Part shown: piece by piece, positions 26,702 through 35,214 of the stretch
Numbering within the stretch: position 1 is the first letter of the stretch
Layout: each line of letters opens with the position of its first letter
From: Bacillus sp. RAR_GA_16
GTDB taxonomy: Bacteria > Bacillota > Bacilli > Bacillales > Guptibacillaceae
Reading direction: 5' to 3'
Assembly: GCF_020165985.1 (NCBI RefSeq)
Contig: NZ_JAIUKZ010000002.1
Coordinates: 1-64,000 of the forward strand
DNA: 64,000 bases
Made by a program: the position numbers and the translations under genes
The notes under the pieces: generated by a model
What the model was told of the DNA's origin: nothing
Databases searched by the model: none
What the model saw: the letters and a program-made list of their open reading frames with translations, nothing else

Positions 26702-26734
26702 ATGAATATTAAAGTAGCACAGGAAAGGTTATAA
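26702..26734 (+). CDS. 10-codon leader-like frame before the FUSC gene
   Basis: MNIKVAQERL with a strong AAAAGGAGAG site six bases before its ATG, 54 bases before the FUSC start, whose own ribosome binding site is poor. It could be a leader peptide or a chance frame; the sequence alone cannot decide. Confidence 0.25.
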   Translation: MNIKVAQERL

Positions 26735-26788
26735 GGAAATTGGTACACAAAGTTGGCGGAATGGTTTTATTTTCGATATGATTAACTT

Positions 26789-29029
26789 ATGTTGACTAAA
26801 AATAAAAAAACGATCATAAAAAGCTGGTGGGCTCGTTTAGCTGCTGCAGACCCCGGCAGGACAAGGTTACATCAAGCAGCAAGAATTACAATTAGTGTTT
26901 TTTCTTCCGTCATGTTTATGCTGTGGGTGACGTCATTACTTAACATTTCATTTACTCCAGCCATTCTTGCAGGTGTGGTAAGTCTTTTATCACTATTGCT
27001 TGTGAATGATGACACAGATAAGAAGAAGAAAATCACTGCGCTTTTATTAGTTATTTCAAGTATGGTCTGGCTTACCGTTCGGACCTATCTCAGTTCTATT
27101 CCGTTTATGACGGATGGTTTGTTTTTATTGGTGATCTTTTTTGCTTACTATTTACAGCACTATGGTTTTCGATATTTTGGCATCTTTATGATTGCCTTTT
27201 TATCCATTTATTTTTCCACCCTATTAAATCTTCAGCCCCCTGATTTGCCAGGATTCATTATTGGGATTTTTGTAGGAGGAGGATTTTCTTACCTCTATCA
27301 CTTTATCTTTTTCAAAAACAAACCGAAAAGGCAGCTTAGTCGAAGTATGAACTCCTTTCATATTCAAACAAATCTAACGCTAGATCTTGTTCTGGATGCC
27401 ATTGCAGACCCTACTCCCAATCGCTATAGGGCACTTTTATTAAAACGGGACGTTAAAAAGTTAAATGAGTACGCTCAGGTGATATCAGGTCAATTAACAA
27501 CAACTGATCCAGGGGAAGTATGGCCAGGTATAGACGCAGAGCAACTGAGAATGTACGTGTTTGATGCTGAAATGTTAATTGAAACACTTTATCCTGCTGT
27601 TAAGAGGATAAAGGAACTTCACGCATTGGAACATAACGAAGTGAGAAAGCTGCTCTATAAACTTGTAGAATCTGTGCGAGATGCTGAAGTGTTAAGAAGT
27701 CATGATATTGTAGGGAACTTAAAACAAACGGAAAATGTGATTGAAGAACTTAAGCAACAACTCATTGAACTTAGAGTATCCAATCATCAAAATAAAGATT
27801 GGCTTTGGCTCATTAGAAGGATTGAGTCAATCGCGAATCATCTGGTAGATAGTTCGATTGAGCTTGGAGAAAGACGAATCGCAAATATTGAAGAGAAAGA
27901 GCGTTTAGAGGACGCTGAAGAAATAAAGAAAGAGAATGCAAGTACTGAAGAAAAGTCAAAACAGCCTAGAGCTGCAACCATTAAAGCTTTGCAGGCTATT
28001 GTCGCAGGAGCTGCGGCGATTATCCTAGGTAATTTTCTTTCTCCAGCTCATCAATACTGGGTTCTTCTATCTGCTTTTGTTGTATTACTTGGAACGGACA
28101 CAGTAGGAATGACGCTTCAAAAAGCATTCCAGAGATCTCTTGGAACCATTTTTGGTGCAGTTGCCGGTTTTGGACTGGCTCATTTACTTGCTGGCCAAGT
28201 AATCTTAGAGTTGATTGCGTTATTTTGCTGTATCTTTATGGCATTTTATTTATTGTCTATTTCCTATGCGATGATGATGTTTTGGATGACAATGCTAATC
28301 GCCATTATGTATGATTTTCTATTAGGTGGGATCACAGAACAGATTTTAATGGCTCGTGTGTTCGATACGCTTGCTGGAGCAATTCTAGGCTTTTTAGCTG
28401 CTGCAATCATCTATCCAAAGAGTACACGTGAAAAAGTTGCGAATACAGCTGAAGATTTTCTAAGCAAATTAAGCTCGTATGTTGCTGATTACCTCGACTC
28501 TTTTGCCGAAAGAAATAAACATTATGATTTTACAAATCAAGCCTTTAGTATTGATGAACAGATGAGGAAAATTACAGAAGATGCCCGGCCCCTTCGAAAT
28601 AGACCCGCTATACTAGCTCGTTCCGGTATTGAACGTTGGCTTACTGTCCTTACAGCGATTAATTATTTTGCAAAGCATTTACTCGCTTCTACAAATCGTA
28701 ACAATCGGTCAACGATAGTAAAAGGGTCGGAAAAAACACTTGATCTGGTAAAAGAGGTCATAAAGCACAATATCTTAACCGTTCTGAGACTTCTAAAAGG
28801 TGAGACAGGGTTAATGATGTACAATTTGAATAAAGAGCGGGAATTTATTGAGGGTCTCTCAGAAAATATCATTTCTGATGATCAGGAAGTGAAAAAATTT
28901 GTGAATGACCTGTATTATATCTGGAGAATCAACCAGTCGCTTTTACTACTTGGAAAAGAATTAGGTGTATCAAAAAATCGAGAAGCAGCAAGTTTTGATT
29001 CGTACAAAAAGAGTCCCCAGGAGCACTAA
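26789..29029 (+). CDS. FUSC family membrane protein (aromatic acid exporter type)
   Basis: A 746-residue protein with the two-bundle layout of the FUSC/ArAE family (E. coli YccS, AaeB): membrane segments at about residues 30-180, a cytoplasmic helical middle (185-390, highly charged around EKERLEDAEEIKKENASTEEK read in pieces), a second FUSC_2 bundle (390-545, AAIILGNFLSPAHQYWVLLSAFVVL and GTIFGAVAGFGLAHLL) and a helical C-terminus. Such proteins export aromatic acids or unknown solutes. ATG 26789 has no clear ribosome binding site. Its TAA stop falls in the loop of the following terminator. Confidence 0.82.
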   Translation: MLTKNKKTIIKSWWARLAAADPGRTRLHQAARITISVFSSVMFMLWVTSLLNISFTPAILAGVVSLLSLLLVNDDTDKKKKITALLLVISSMVWLTVRTYLSSIPFMTDGLFLLVIFFAYYLQHYGFRYFGIFMIAFLSIYFSTLLNLQPPDLPGFIIGIFVGGGFSYLYHFIFFKNKPKRQLSRSMNSFHIQTNLTLDLVLDAIADPTPNRYRALLLKRDVKKLNEYAQVISGQLTTTDPGEVWPGIDAEQLRMYVFDAEMLIETLYPAVKRIKELHALEHNEVRKLLYKLVESVRDAEVLRSHDIVGNLKQTENVIEELKQQLIELRVSNHQNKDWLWLIRRIESIANHLVDSSIELGERRIANIEEKERLEDAEEIKKENASTEEKSKQPRAATIKALQAIVAGAAAIILGNFLSPAHQYWVLLSAFVVLLGTDTVGMTLQKAFQRSLGTIFGAVAGFGLAHLLAGQVILELIALFCCIFMAFYLLSISYAMMMFWMTMLIAIMYDFLLGGITEQILMARVFDTLAGAILGFLAAAIIYPKSTREKVANTAEDFLSKLSSYVADYLDSFAERNKHYDFTNQAFSIDEQMRKITEDARPLRNRPAILARSGIERWLTVLTAINYFAKHLLASTNRNNRSTIVKGSEKTLDLVKEVIKHNILTVLRLLKGETGLMMYNLNKEREFIEGLSENIISDDQEVKKFVNDLYYIWRINQSLLLLGKELGVSKNREAASFDSYKKSPQEH

Positions 29030-29045
29030 GCTCCGGGGTTTTTTT
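29015..29045 (+). terminator. terminator overlapping the FUSC stop codon
   Basis: Stem CCCCAGGAGC / GCTCCGGGG (29015-29024, 29030-29038; one bulge), then seven Ts. The stop codon TAA 29027-29029 lies in the loop, so a terminating ribosome would cover the hairpin. Confidence 0.85.
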
Positions 29046-29062
29046 GTTTCAATCAAATTCGA

Positions 29063-29335
29063 TTAGAGAAGAATTAAAATCATAATTGTCAGAAGCGCAA
29101 CAAAACTCCCTCCAACTAAAGAGGTTAAGCGATAATACCCTTCTTTTTCGCGTATATCCATAAATCGATCGAGTTGAATTATGATTTGGATTAAAGCAAG
29201 CAAGAGTAAAAGCGTGATTAAGAAAGGAGGTGAAATGAGTTGAAAAAGTACAAGAGAGAAAGCTATTGCGGTTAAAGCAATCATTAAAATAAAGGATAGG
29301 GACAGATAACGAATCTCTTTTTGATGCTTGTTCAC
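29063..29335 (-). CDS. cytochrome oxidase subunit IV
   Basis: A 90-residue hydrophobic protein with three membrane segments (about 14-30, 35-58 and 70-90), including FLITLLLLLALIQIIIQLD, the pattern of bacterial subunit IV (CtaF/QoxD) that stabilises the oxidase. It starts at GTG 29333-29335, after AAAGGTGTG, five bases downstream of the subunit III stop. The upstream extension of the frame is in the subunit III coding region and is not used. It is the last gene of the four-gene oxidase operon. Confidence 0.75.
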   Translation of the reverse strand: MNKHQKEIRYLSLSFILMIALTAIAFSLVLFQLISPPFLITLLLLLALIQIIIQLDRFMDIREKEGYYRLTSLVGGSFVALLTIMILILL

Positions 29336-29340
29336 TTTTT

Positions 29341-29934
29341 TCACACCTTTCCTATTAAATAGACTACGGTAAAAATCACCACCCAAATCACATCGATAAA
29401 ATGCCAATAAAGACTAGCGATTACTAATTTGGGTGCGGTTTCTTGGTTGATTCCTCTTAGAATCAATTGCACTAGTAATAAGGTGATCCAGATGACGCCA
29501 AATAAGACGTGAACGCCGTGTGTGCCAAGTAGCATGTAGAAGGCACCAAGAAAAGCACTAGTAGATAGCGTAGCGCCTTCTTTAACATAAAGTGTAAATT
29601 CTCGTATTTCTAACCCAATAAAAGCTAGACCAAGAATAATGGTCATAAGAAAGAATAGAAGTGTCCATGTCTTGTTAGAAAGATTTAAAAAATAAATGCC
29701 TAGGGCGCAAGTAAAACTACTAGTGAGTAGAATAACAGTTGAAAGCATAATTTCGTTTAGTTTAAATAATTCACTTGGTCCAGGTCCATCTCCTGTTAAG
29801 GTTTTTACGGCTAGGTAAATACCGAATAAGCAACCAAACACGACAACCTCAGCACCGATTAGGAACCAAAAAGCCAGGATGTTCATTTGGGCTTGCTTGT
29901 TGTACAGGTGGTTTTGATCAGACGTCGTCTCCAT
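29341..29934 (-). CDS. cytochrome oxidase subunit III
   Basis: A 197-residue, five-segment subunit III of a heme-copper oxidase. It has the family marks NKQAQMNILAFWFLIGAEVVVF, SFTCALGIYFL, LGAFYMLLGTHGVHVLFGVIW (all in pieces; the His-x-x-His-type helix) and a C-terminal YWHFIDVIWVVIFTVVYLIG. The five-helix length is the QoxC/CtaE bacterial version. Its ATG overlaps the subunit I stop (TAATG), so it is coupled to it. No catalytic metal sites are in this subunit. Confidence 0.92.
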   Translation of the reverse strand: METTSDQNHLYNKQAQMNILAFWFLIGAEVVVFGCLFGIYLAVKTLTGDGPGPSELFKLNEIMLSTVILLTSSFTCALGIYFLNLSNKTWTLLFFLMTIILGLAFIGLEIREFTLYVKEGATLSTSAFLGAFYMLLGTHGVHVLFGVIWITLLLVQLILRGINQETAPKLVIASLYWHFIDVIWVVIFTVVYLIGKV

Positions 29935-31883
29935 TAATTCTCAGCCCTCCTGTCTTCTGCCATTACCGTCTTTTTAGGAATATGGATACCGTATTTTTGT
30001 TGGAAAGATCGGATACCCATCATAAGAAATACGATTGTCATTCCTAACATCGCGATTGACCATATCTCGAATACGAATCCAAAAGATGCGATTAAAAATC
30101 CAATACCGATAAAGAACGGAAGAGAGGATGAATTTGGGAGATGAATATCTTCATACTCACCAATAAACTCAATGTTTTGCTTTCCTTTTACATAAGCATC
30201 CCAAAGTGGTTCACGACTTTTAACTTCAGGTAGTCTTGCAAAATTATAGGCTGGAGGTGGCGAAGGAATCGTCCACTCAAGAGTTCGACCTCGTGAAAAC
30301 CATGGATCATTTACCATCACTTTTTTTGAGTATCGGGTAGTAACGTATATATTTATGATGAAAAATAAAATGCCTGCACCCATCATAAAAGCGCCACAGG
30401 TGCTAATGAAATTAAGAAAGCCCAGTCCCTTACCTTCCGGGTATGTAAACACGCGCCGAGGCATTCCCATTAATCCCATAATATGCATAGGAAAGAAGGT
30501 GAAATGGAAACCGATTCCAAAGGTCCAAAAGTTCCATTTACCGAGTCTTTCATTTAATAACTTACCGAACATCTTTGGCCACCAATAGTAAACGCCTGAG
30601 AAAACACCAAAAATCGTTGCACCGATAATGACATAATGAAGATGTGCAACAACGAAATAGCTATCGTGATACTGATAATCTGCTGGTACAGCACTAAGCA
30701 TAACTCCAGTTACGCCTCCGATGACGAAAGTGAAGATAAATCCTAAAGCATAGAGCATAGGAGTATCGAAACGAATTCGACCTCCCCGCATCGTAAATAG
30801 CCAGTTAAAAACCTTTATACCAGTAGGTACCGCAATTAACATCGTTGTTAGTGCAAAGAAAATATTGATATTTGTACTTAAACCTACTGTAAACATATGA
30901 TGCACCCATACCATAAAACCGAGAAAGCCAATAAGTAAGATGGCAAATACCATGGAAGGATAGCCAAATAGCTTTCGCTTAGAAAATGTACTAATAACAT
31001 CAGAAAAAATTCCGAAGGCAGGTAAGGCAATAATATATACTTCTGGATGACCAAAAATCCAGAAAAGATGTTGCCAGATGATCGGGTTTCCTTCTCCTCC
31101 TGATAAAATAACTGTCCCAAAAAGTCGCTCGAATGTTAACAAAAGAAGAGCAACGGCAAGAGCGGAGAATGCATATACGATAAGAATAGAGGTGATGAAC
31201 ATTGCCCAAGTTGATAATGGCATCCGCATAAAACGCATCCCAGGAGCTCTCATTTTCAAGATTGTAACGATAAAATTAATACCTCCCATAATTGTACCAA
31301 GTCCAGCGACCTGAAGTCCTATAGGATAATAGTTGTTGCCGGGCCCGGGTGTAAAGTCGTTTAGCGCGAGAGGTGCATAAGATGTCCATCCGGCATTAGG
31401 CGAACCACCTGCAACAAAACTTACGTTTATTAAAATACCACCAGAAATAAAAAGCCAGAGACTTAATGCGTTTATGAAAGGAAATGCAACATCTCTTGCT
31501 CCAATTTGCAAAGGGACAATCACATTCATTAATCCGATTAAGAGAGGGGTTGCGACAAGGAAGATCATGACGGTTCCGTGGGTGCTTGTTAATTGATTAA
31601 ATCGATCTCCTTGAAAGACCCAGAAATCATTATTAGGAAAGGCAAGCTGCATTCGTATAAGCAGTGCTTCCATTCCAGCTCGGATGAAAAAGAGAAATGA
31701 AACTAATAAATAAATAATGCCGATTTTTTTATGGTCTGTTGAAGTAATCCAGCTCCAGAGCCAGTTCCATTTTGAATTCTTCGTTAATAAATAACTAATG
31801 ATAACTGCAATGATGATAAAAGAAATGTCTGCAAGAATTATATCTGATGGCAGGGAAGTAAAGTAGTCTAATAGTGCATTCAT
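29934..31883 (-). CDS. cytochrome oxidase subunit I (aa3/bo3 type)
   Basis: A 649-residue heme-copper oxidase catalytic subunit. Heme and CuB ligands are present: STHGTVMIF (low-spin heme His), WIFGHPEVYIIALP (CuB His cross-linked Tyr region), VWVHHMFTVG (two CuB His) and VVAHLHYVIIG (heme ligands). Length and sequence are closest to quinol-oxidase QoxB, but the quinol-site Asp of QoxB (FRGGVDG) is Glu here (IRAGMEA), and the paired subunit II has a full CuA site, so cytochrome c is the likely donor. It reduces oxygen and pumps protons. Three bases separate it from the subunit II gene. Confidence 0.94.
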   Translation of the reverse strand: MNALLDYFTSLPSDIILADISFIIIAVIISYLLTKNSKWNWLWSWITSTDHKKIGIIYLLVSFLFFIRAGMEALLIRMQLAFPNNDFWVFQGDRFNQLTSTHGTVMIFLVATPLLIGLMNVIVPLQIGARDVAFPFINALSLWLFISGGILINVSFVAGGSPNAGWTSYAPLALNDFTPGPGNNYYPIGLQVAGLGTIMGGINFIVTILKMRAPGMRFMRMPLSTWAMFITSILIVYAFSALAVALLLLTFERLFGTVILSGGEGNPIIWQHLFWIFGHPEVYIIALPAFGIFSDVISTFSKRKLFGYPSMVFAILLIGFLGFMVWVHHMFTVGLSTNINIFFALTTMLIAVPTGIKVFNWLFTMRGGRIRFDTPMLYALGFIFTFVIGGVTGVMLSAVPADYQYHDSYFVVAHLHYVIIGATIFGVFSGVYYWWPKMFGKLLNERLGKWNFWTFGIGFHFTFFPMHIMGLMGMPRRVFTYPEGKGLGFLNFISTCGAFMMGAGILFFIINIYVTTRYSKKVMVNDPWFSRGRTLEWTIPSPPPAYNFARLPEVKSREPLWDAYVKGKQNIEFIGEYEDIHLPNSSSLPFFIGIGFLIASFGFVFEIWSIAMLGMTIVFLMMGIRSFQQKYGIHIPKKTVMAEDRRAEN

Positions 31884-31886
31884 CGT

Positions 31887-32594
31887 TTAGTCCTCCTGTT
31901 TATCAGCTACATTCGTCCATTCTTTAAATGCTTCTTGGTCAATTACCGTTGTTTTAAATGTCATAAAAGCATGACTCGTCCCACAAAACTCAGCGCACTT
32001 ACCGTCAAAGGTGCCGGTTTCGCCAGGTGTTACAGTGAGCTGGTTCTCTTTATGAGGGAGAACATCTTTTTTTCCGGCTAGTTGTGGGATCCAAAAAGAA
32101 TGAATCACATCTTCTGATTGAAGATTAAAAACAACAGAACGATTGACGGGGAGTGTCACTTCATTTTCCAGTGAAATGTCGAATTCAGGATAATAAAAAA
32201 CCCAACTAAATTGCTTTCCAGTAACGTTAATTTCTAGAGGCTTATCAATCGATTCTACCTCATTGTCAAGCTGGTATGTAGTGGCAAATGTGGGGATTGC
32301 CAGGATAAATAAAATAATAATCGGTAAAATAATCCATGTTATTTCTAGTTTTTTATCCCCCTCAATTTGAGTGGGAAAATCATTTTCTTGACCAGGACGT
32401 TCGCGATATTTTATTAAAAAGCGCGTAAATAAAGTGAAAACAACAAGTAAGACTATGCTCATTAAGGCTAAACTAAGGTAAAATAGGTTTAGTTCTGAGC
32501 TGGCTTGTGCTCCCTTAGGATTCAAAACAGATATGTTCGAGCAGCCAGAAATGAAAATGATAACGGTTACAAAAAGGGTGGTGCGGAACAACAT
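31887..32594 (-). CDS. cytochrome c oxidase subunit II with CuA site
   Basis: A 235-residue lipoprotein subunit II. The signal ends in the lipobox FISGC (Cys18); two membrane helices follow (about 37-60 and 84-105), then a cupredoxin domain. The complete CuA ligand set is visible: VIHSFWIP (His) and KCAEFCGTSHAFM (Cys-x3-Cys-x3-His-x2-Met). There is no fused cytochrome c domain, unlike caa3 CtaC of B. subtilis. It therefore receives electrons from a separate cytochrome c. First gene of the operon, ATG 32592-32594, with AAGGAG ten bases before it. Confidence 0.93.
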   Translation of the reverse strand: MLFRTTLFVTVIIFISGCSNISVLNPKGAQASSELNLFYLSLALMSIVLLVVFTLFTRFLIKYRERPGQENDFPTQIEGDKKLEITWIILPIIILFILAIPTFATTYQLDNEVESIDKPLEINVTGKQFSWVFYYPEFDISLENEVTLPVNRSVVFNLQSEDVIHSFWIPQLAGKKDVLPHKENQLTVTPGETGTFDGKCAEFCGTSHAFMTFKTTVIDQEAFKEWTNVADKQED

Positions 32595-32639
32595 CTCTTT
32601 TAAGCTCCTTCCAATTTTGGATCATACTGTCTATTTTCA

Positions 32640-32665
32640 GTACCCTAAATGTCATTTGATCAAAC
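32640..32665 (-). promoter_or_regulatory. sigma-B-like promoter of the oxidase operon
   Basis: Read on the minus strand: GTTTGA (32660-32665), 14-base spacer, GGGTAC (32640-32645); each box is 5/6 to the sigma-B consensus GTTTAA / GGGTAT. Transcription would begin about 40 bases before the subunit II start. Confidence 0.4.
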
Positions 32666-32775
32666 GATAGAGACTTTTGTTCTTAATTTATGAAAATCTC
32701 TAATAAAACGAGCATCTTTCTAAGATGAAATAATCGTGTACCAAATAATCGAAATGAAAAACAGGAGTAAAACGT

Positions 32776-32800
32776 GTTTATTAATTGGTGAAAGGGGTAA
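32776..32800 (+). promoter_or_regulatory. sigma-B-like promoter of bdhA
   Basis: GTTTAT (32776-32781), 13-base spacer, GGGTAA (32795-32800); each box is 5/6 to the sigma-B consensus. It lies 60 bases before the bdhA start codon, divergent from the similar site on the other strand. Confidence 0.45.
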
Positions 32801-32859
32801 ATGATCGTTTGATAGATAAAAAAATAAATTCTCAGGATGTACACTAGGAGGAACGATTC

Positions 32860-33636
32860 ATGGTTAACAACAAGACTGTATTTATTACAGGAGCAGCGAG
32901 AGGAATTGGATTTGAAATTGGTGAGACATTTGCAGCAAACGGTGCAAAAGTTGTTCTTTCTGATATAAATGAAGAGGGTACTAAGGAAGCTGCCCAAAAA
33001 CTACGAGATAAAGGCTATGAAGTTATTGGGATCAAAGCGGACGTTACTAGTGAAGATGAAATTAAACAAGCCATTGATCGTACAGTTGAAGAATATGGTC
33101 GTTTAGACGTACTTATTAATAATGCGGGGCTTCAACACGTTTCAAGTTTGGAAGATTTTCCAACTGAGAAATTCAGGATGATGCAGGATATTATGCTTAC
33201 AGCTCCTTTCATTGCAACAAAACATGTTTTTCCAATTATGAAGGAGCAGGGTTTCGGCCGTATCATTAACATGGCGTCCATTAATGGCGTAATTGGGTTT
33301 GCAGGTAAAGCTGCTTATAACAGTGCAAAACATGGTGTCATCGGACTTACAAAAGTTTCAGCACTTGAAGGTGCCGAGTACGGTATTACAGTCAATGCCA
33401 TGGCACCTGGCTATGTCGATACACCCCTTGTACGAGGACAAATGGAAGATTTAGCGAAGGAGCGAGGAGTGGAGCTTGAAAAGGTTTTAGAGGAAGTAAT
33501 CTATCCACTTGTTCCACAGAAGCGGTTACTTGAAGTGAAAGAAATTGCTGATTACTCCATGTTTATCGCAAGTGATGCAGCGAAGAGTATTACTGGACAG
33601 GCTCTTCTCATTGATGGTGGGTATACAGCTCAATAA
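32860..33636 (+). CDS. bdhA: D-3-hydroxybutyrate dehydrogenase
   Basis: A 258-residue classical SDR that interconverts 3-hydroxybutyrate and acetoacetate with NAD. Marks are the cofactor loop FITGAARGIGFEIG, NNAGLQHVSSLEDFP, the catalytic YNSAKHGVIG (YxxxK), and the substrate-lid block NAMAPGYVDTPLVRGQ followed by VPQKRLLEVKEIADY, which is specific for 3-hydroxybutyrate dehydrogenases such as B. subtilis YxjF. AGGAGG precedes ATG 32860. The matching CoA-transferase and thiolase genes are at 55.6-58.1 kb in this window rather than adjacent. Confidence 0.9.
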   Translation: MVNNKTVFITGAARGIGFEIGETFAANGAKVVLSDINEEGTKEAAQKLRDKGYEVIGIKADVTSEDEIKQAIDRTVEEYGRLDVLINNAGLQHVSSLEDFPTEKFRMMQDIMLTAPFIATKHVFPIMKEQGFGRIINMASINGVIGFAGKAAYNSAKHGVIGLTKVSALEGAEYGITVNAMAPGYVDTPLVRGQMEDLAKERGVELEKVLEEVIYPLVPQKRLLEVKEIADYSMFIASDAAKSITGQALLIDGGYTAQ

Positions 33637-33663
33637 GATTTATCGGAAAAATGTTACTAGATG

Positions 33664-33692
33664 TAGCGCCTCTTAATTGAGGCGCTATTTTT
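33664..33692 (+). terminator. terminator after bdhA
   Basis: 9-bp stem TAGCGCCTC / GAGGCGCTA (33664-33672, 33679-33687), loop TTAATT, then TTTTT. It is immediately before the end of the convergent lysE-like gene. Confidence 0.9.
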
Positions 33693-34314
33693 AATTTTTA
33701 CTAAAAGCAATTTGAATGCCGATAAAAGCGAGTAATCCTGCTTTGGTAAGGTTGAATCGTTTCGATAACGTCGGATTTCCAGTGATATACTTTGCTAATT
33801 TCCCAGCATATAAACTAATTAGAAAAAAGATCATGAGTGCTTGAATAATGAAAATAAACCCTAATAAAAGCATTTGAAGAGTAGGAGAAGCCGCCCCATG
33901 ATTAATGAACTGAGGAAGGAGGGCAAGGAAAAACAAAGAAACCTTAGGGTTTAAGATATTCATAAAAATGCCTTTTCGATATAGTGCTAAATAAGTTCGT
34001 GATGGCTGCTCTTGCAATGTGGAGGTATTATTACGTTCTTTCAAAGCTTCATATGCCATGAAGAGCAAATACCCAGCACCTATTAGCTTAACAATCGTAA
34101 AAGCAAATGAAGATTGATAGAGAAGGGCTGAAATTCCGATAGCTGCAGCTGAAATATGCACGAGAAGACCTGAACAGAGCCCGAGGGATGTAGCAATACC
34201 TGCTTTTTTGTTTTGCGTGATGCTTTGAGCTAGCACAAATAAATTATCAGGACCTGGCATAATTGTTAACAAAACGGCAGCCCCTAAGAATGATAAAATG
34301 AGTGTAAGATCCAA
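33691..34314 (-). CDS. LysE-family amino-acid exporter
   Basis: A 207-residue, six-segment LysE/RhtB-type translocator, which exports amino acids such as lysine, threonine or homoserine lactones. The N-terminal signature is MPGPDNLFVLAQSITQNKKAG (read in pieces) and GLCSGLLVHISAAAIG, followed by GAGYLLFMAYEAL and the KGIFMNILNPKVSLFFLA block, all typical. Start is TTG 34312-34314 after AAAGGAGC on the minus strand. It is divergent from a methyltransferase gene. Its particular amino acid is not predictable. Confidence 0.88.
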   Translation of the reverse strand: MDLTLILSFLGAAVLLTIMPGPDNLFVLAQSITQNKKAGIATSLGLCSGLLVHISAAAIGISALLYQSSFAFTIVKLIGAGYLLFMAYEALKERNNTSTLQEQPSRTYLALYRKGIFMNILNPKVSLFFLALLPQFINHGAASPTLQMLLLGFIFIIQALMIFFLISLYAGKLAKYITGNPTLSKRFNLTKAGLLAFIGIQIAFSKN

Positions 34315-34366
34315 TGAAAACGCTCCTTTCAGGGTATATCATTTTTAGTATATAGGAGGCAGGAAG

Positions 34367-35155
34367 ATGTATAAAGACTTGTTTAAAGGCGCAGCCCCTT
34401 ATTATTCGAAATATAGACCATCGTATCCAGAAGAAGTGATTGAATATCTTACATCGACATTTCAATTAAATGGAACAGGAACCCTTCTTGACGTTGGGTG
34501 TGGTCCAGGACAAATGGCGATTCGGCTTTCTGAAAAATTTGAGAACGTGATCGGGGTAGATATTGAAAAAGAAATGATTGAAGAAGCGAGACGTTTAGCC
34601 GATCCACTACCAAATATAACGTGGCACCATTGTGATGTGGACTCCTTTCTACTAACTGTGAGCTGTCCAATAAAGCTAGTTACTTTAGCAAAGTCATTTC
34701 ATTGGCTGGATCGAAAATCCTTTCTAGAAAAGATTTATCCTTATATTGAAGAGGATGGGGGAATCGGAATCATTGATGACTTTAATGTCGCTCAACCTCT
34801 TGAAGAATGGCAAATGGCATTCCGAGAAGTTGTGACCAAATGGTATGGAGAAAGAAGACGTGCAGGGAATTCTACATATACTCACCCATCCCAAAGTCAT
34901 AAGAAGGTGTTGCAGGATTCACAGTTTTATACACAATCATTTGAATGTTCACCTGTTACGTATAGGTGGACGCCTGAATCGATCATTGGTCATCACTACT
35001 CCTTATCCTATGGTCTTAAACATTTTTTGAAGGGTAGTGTAGAGGATTTTGAAGCAGACGTGAAACAAGAATTAGCTAGAATCAATCCGGATGGCGAATT
35101 TTTTGAGCATCGCAGCACAAGAATAGAGATTGGTAGGAAAAGGCGAATTTCTTGA
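34367..35155 (+). CDS. class I SAM-dependent methyltransferase
   Basis: A 262-residue methyltransferase. The SAM-binding motif I is TLLDVGCGPGQMAIRL, with the acidic motif II IGVDIEKEMIEEAR and motif IV region LVTLAKSFHWLD, a pattern of the trans-aconitate/UbiE-like group. The second half (substrate cap) is not diagnostic, so the acceptor is unknown. AGGAGG precedes ATG 34367. The TGA stop at 35153-35155 is inside the -35 box (TTGACA) of the next gene's promoter. Confidence 0.85.
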   Translation: MYKDLFKGAAPYYSKYRPSYPEEVIEYLTSTFQLNGTGTLLDVGCGPGQMAIRLSEKFENVIGVDIEKEMIEEARRLADPLPNITWHHCDVDSFLLTVSCPIKLVTLAKSFHWLDRKSFLEKIYPYIEEDGGIGIIDDFNVAQPLEEWQMAFREVVTKWYGERRRAGNSTYTHPSQSHKKVLQDSQFYTQSFECSPVTYRWTPESIIGHHYSLSYGLKHFLKGSVEDFEADVKQELARINPDGEFFEHRSTRIEIGRKRRIS

Positions 35156-35179
35156 CAGATTTCTTATTAATGTTATAAT
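35152..35179 (+). promoter_or_regulatory. consensus sigma-A promoter with extended -10
   Basis: TTGACA (35152-35157), 16-base spacer, TATAAT (35174-35179) with TGT before it, so both boxes and the extended element are perfect. The preceding gene's stop codon is within the -35. The downstream gene starts at 35215. Confidence 0.85.
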
Positions 35180-35214
35180 TCTGACATCTTTTAGTGTTTT
35201 TGGAGGATGTTTTC

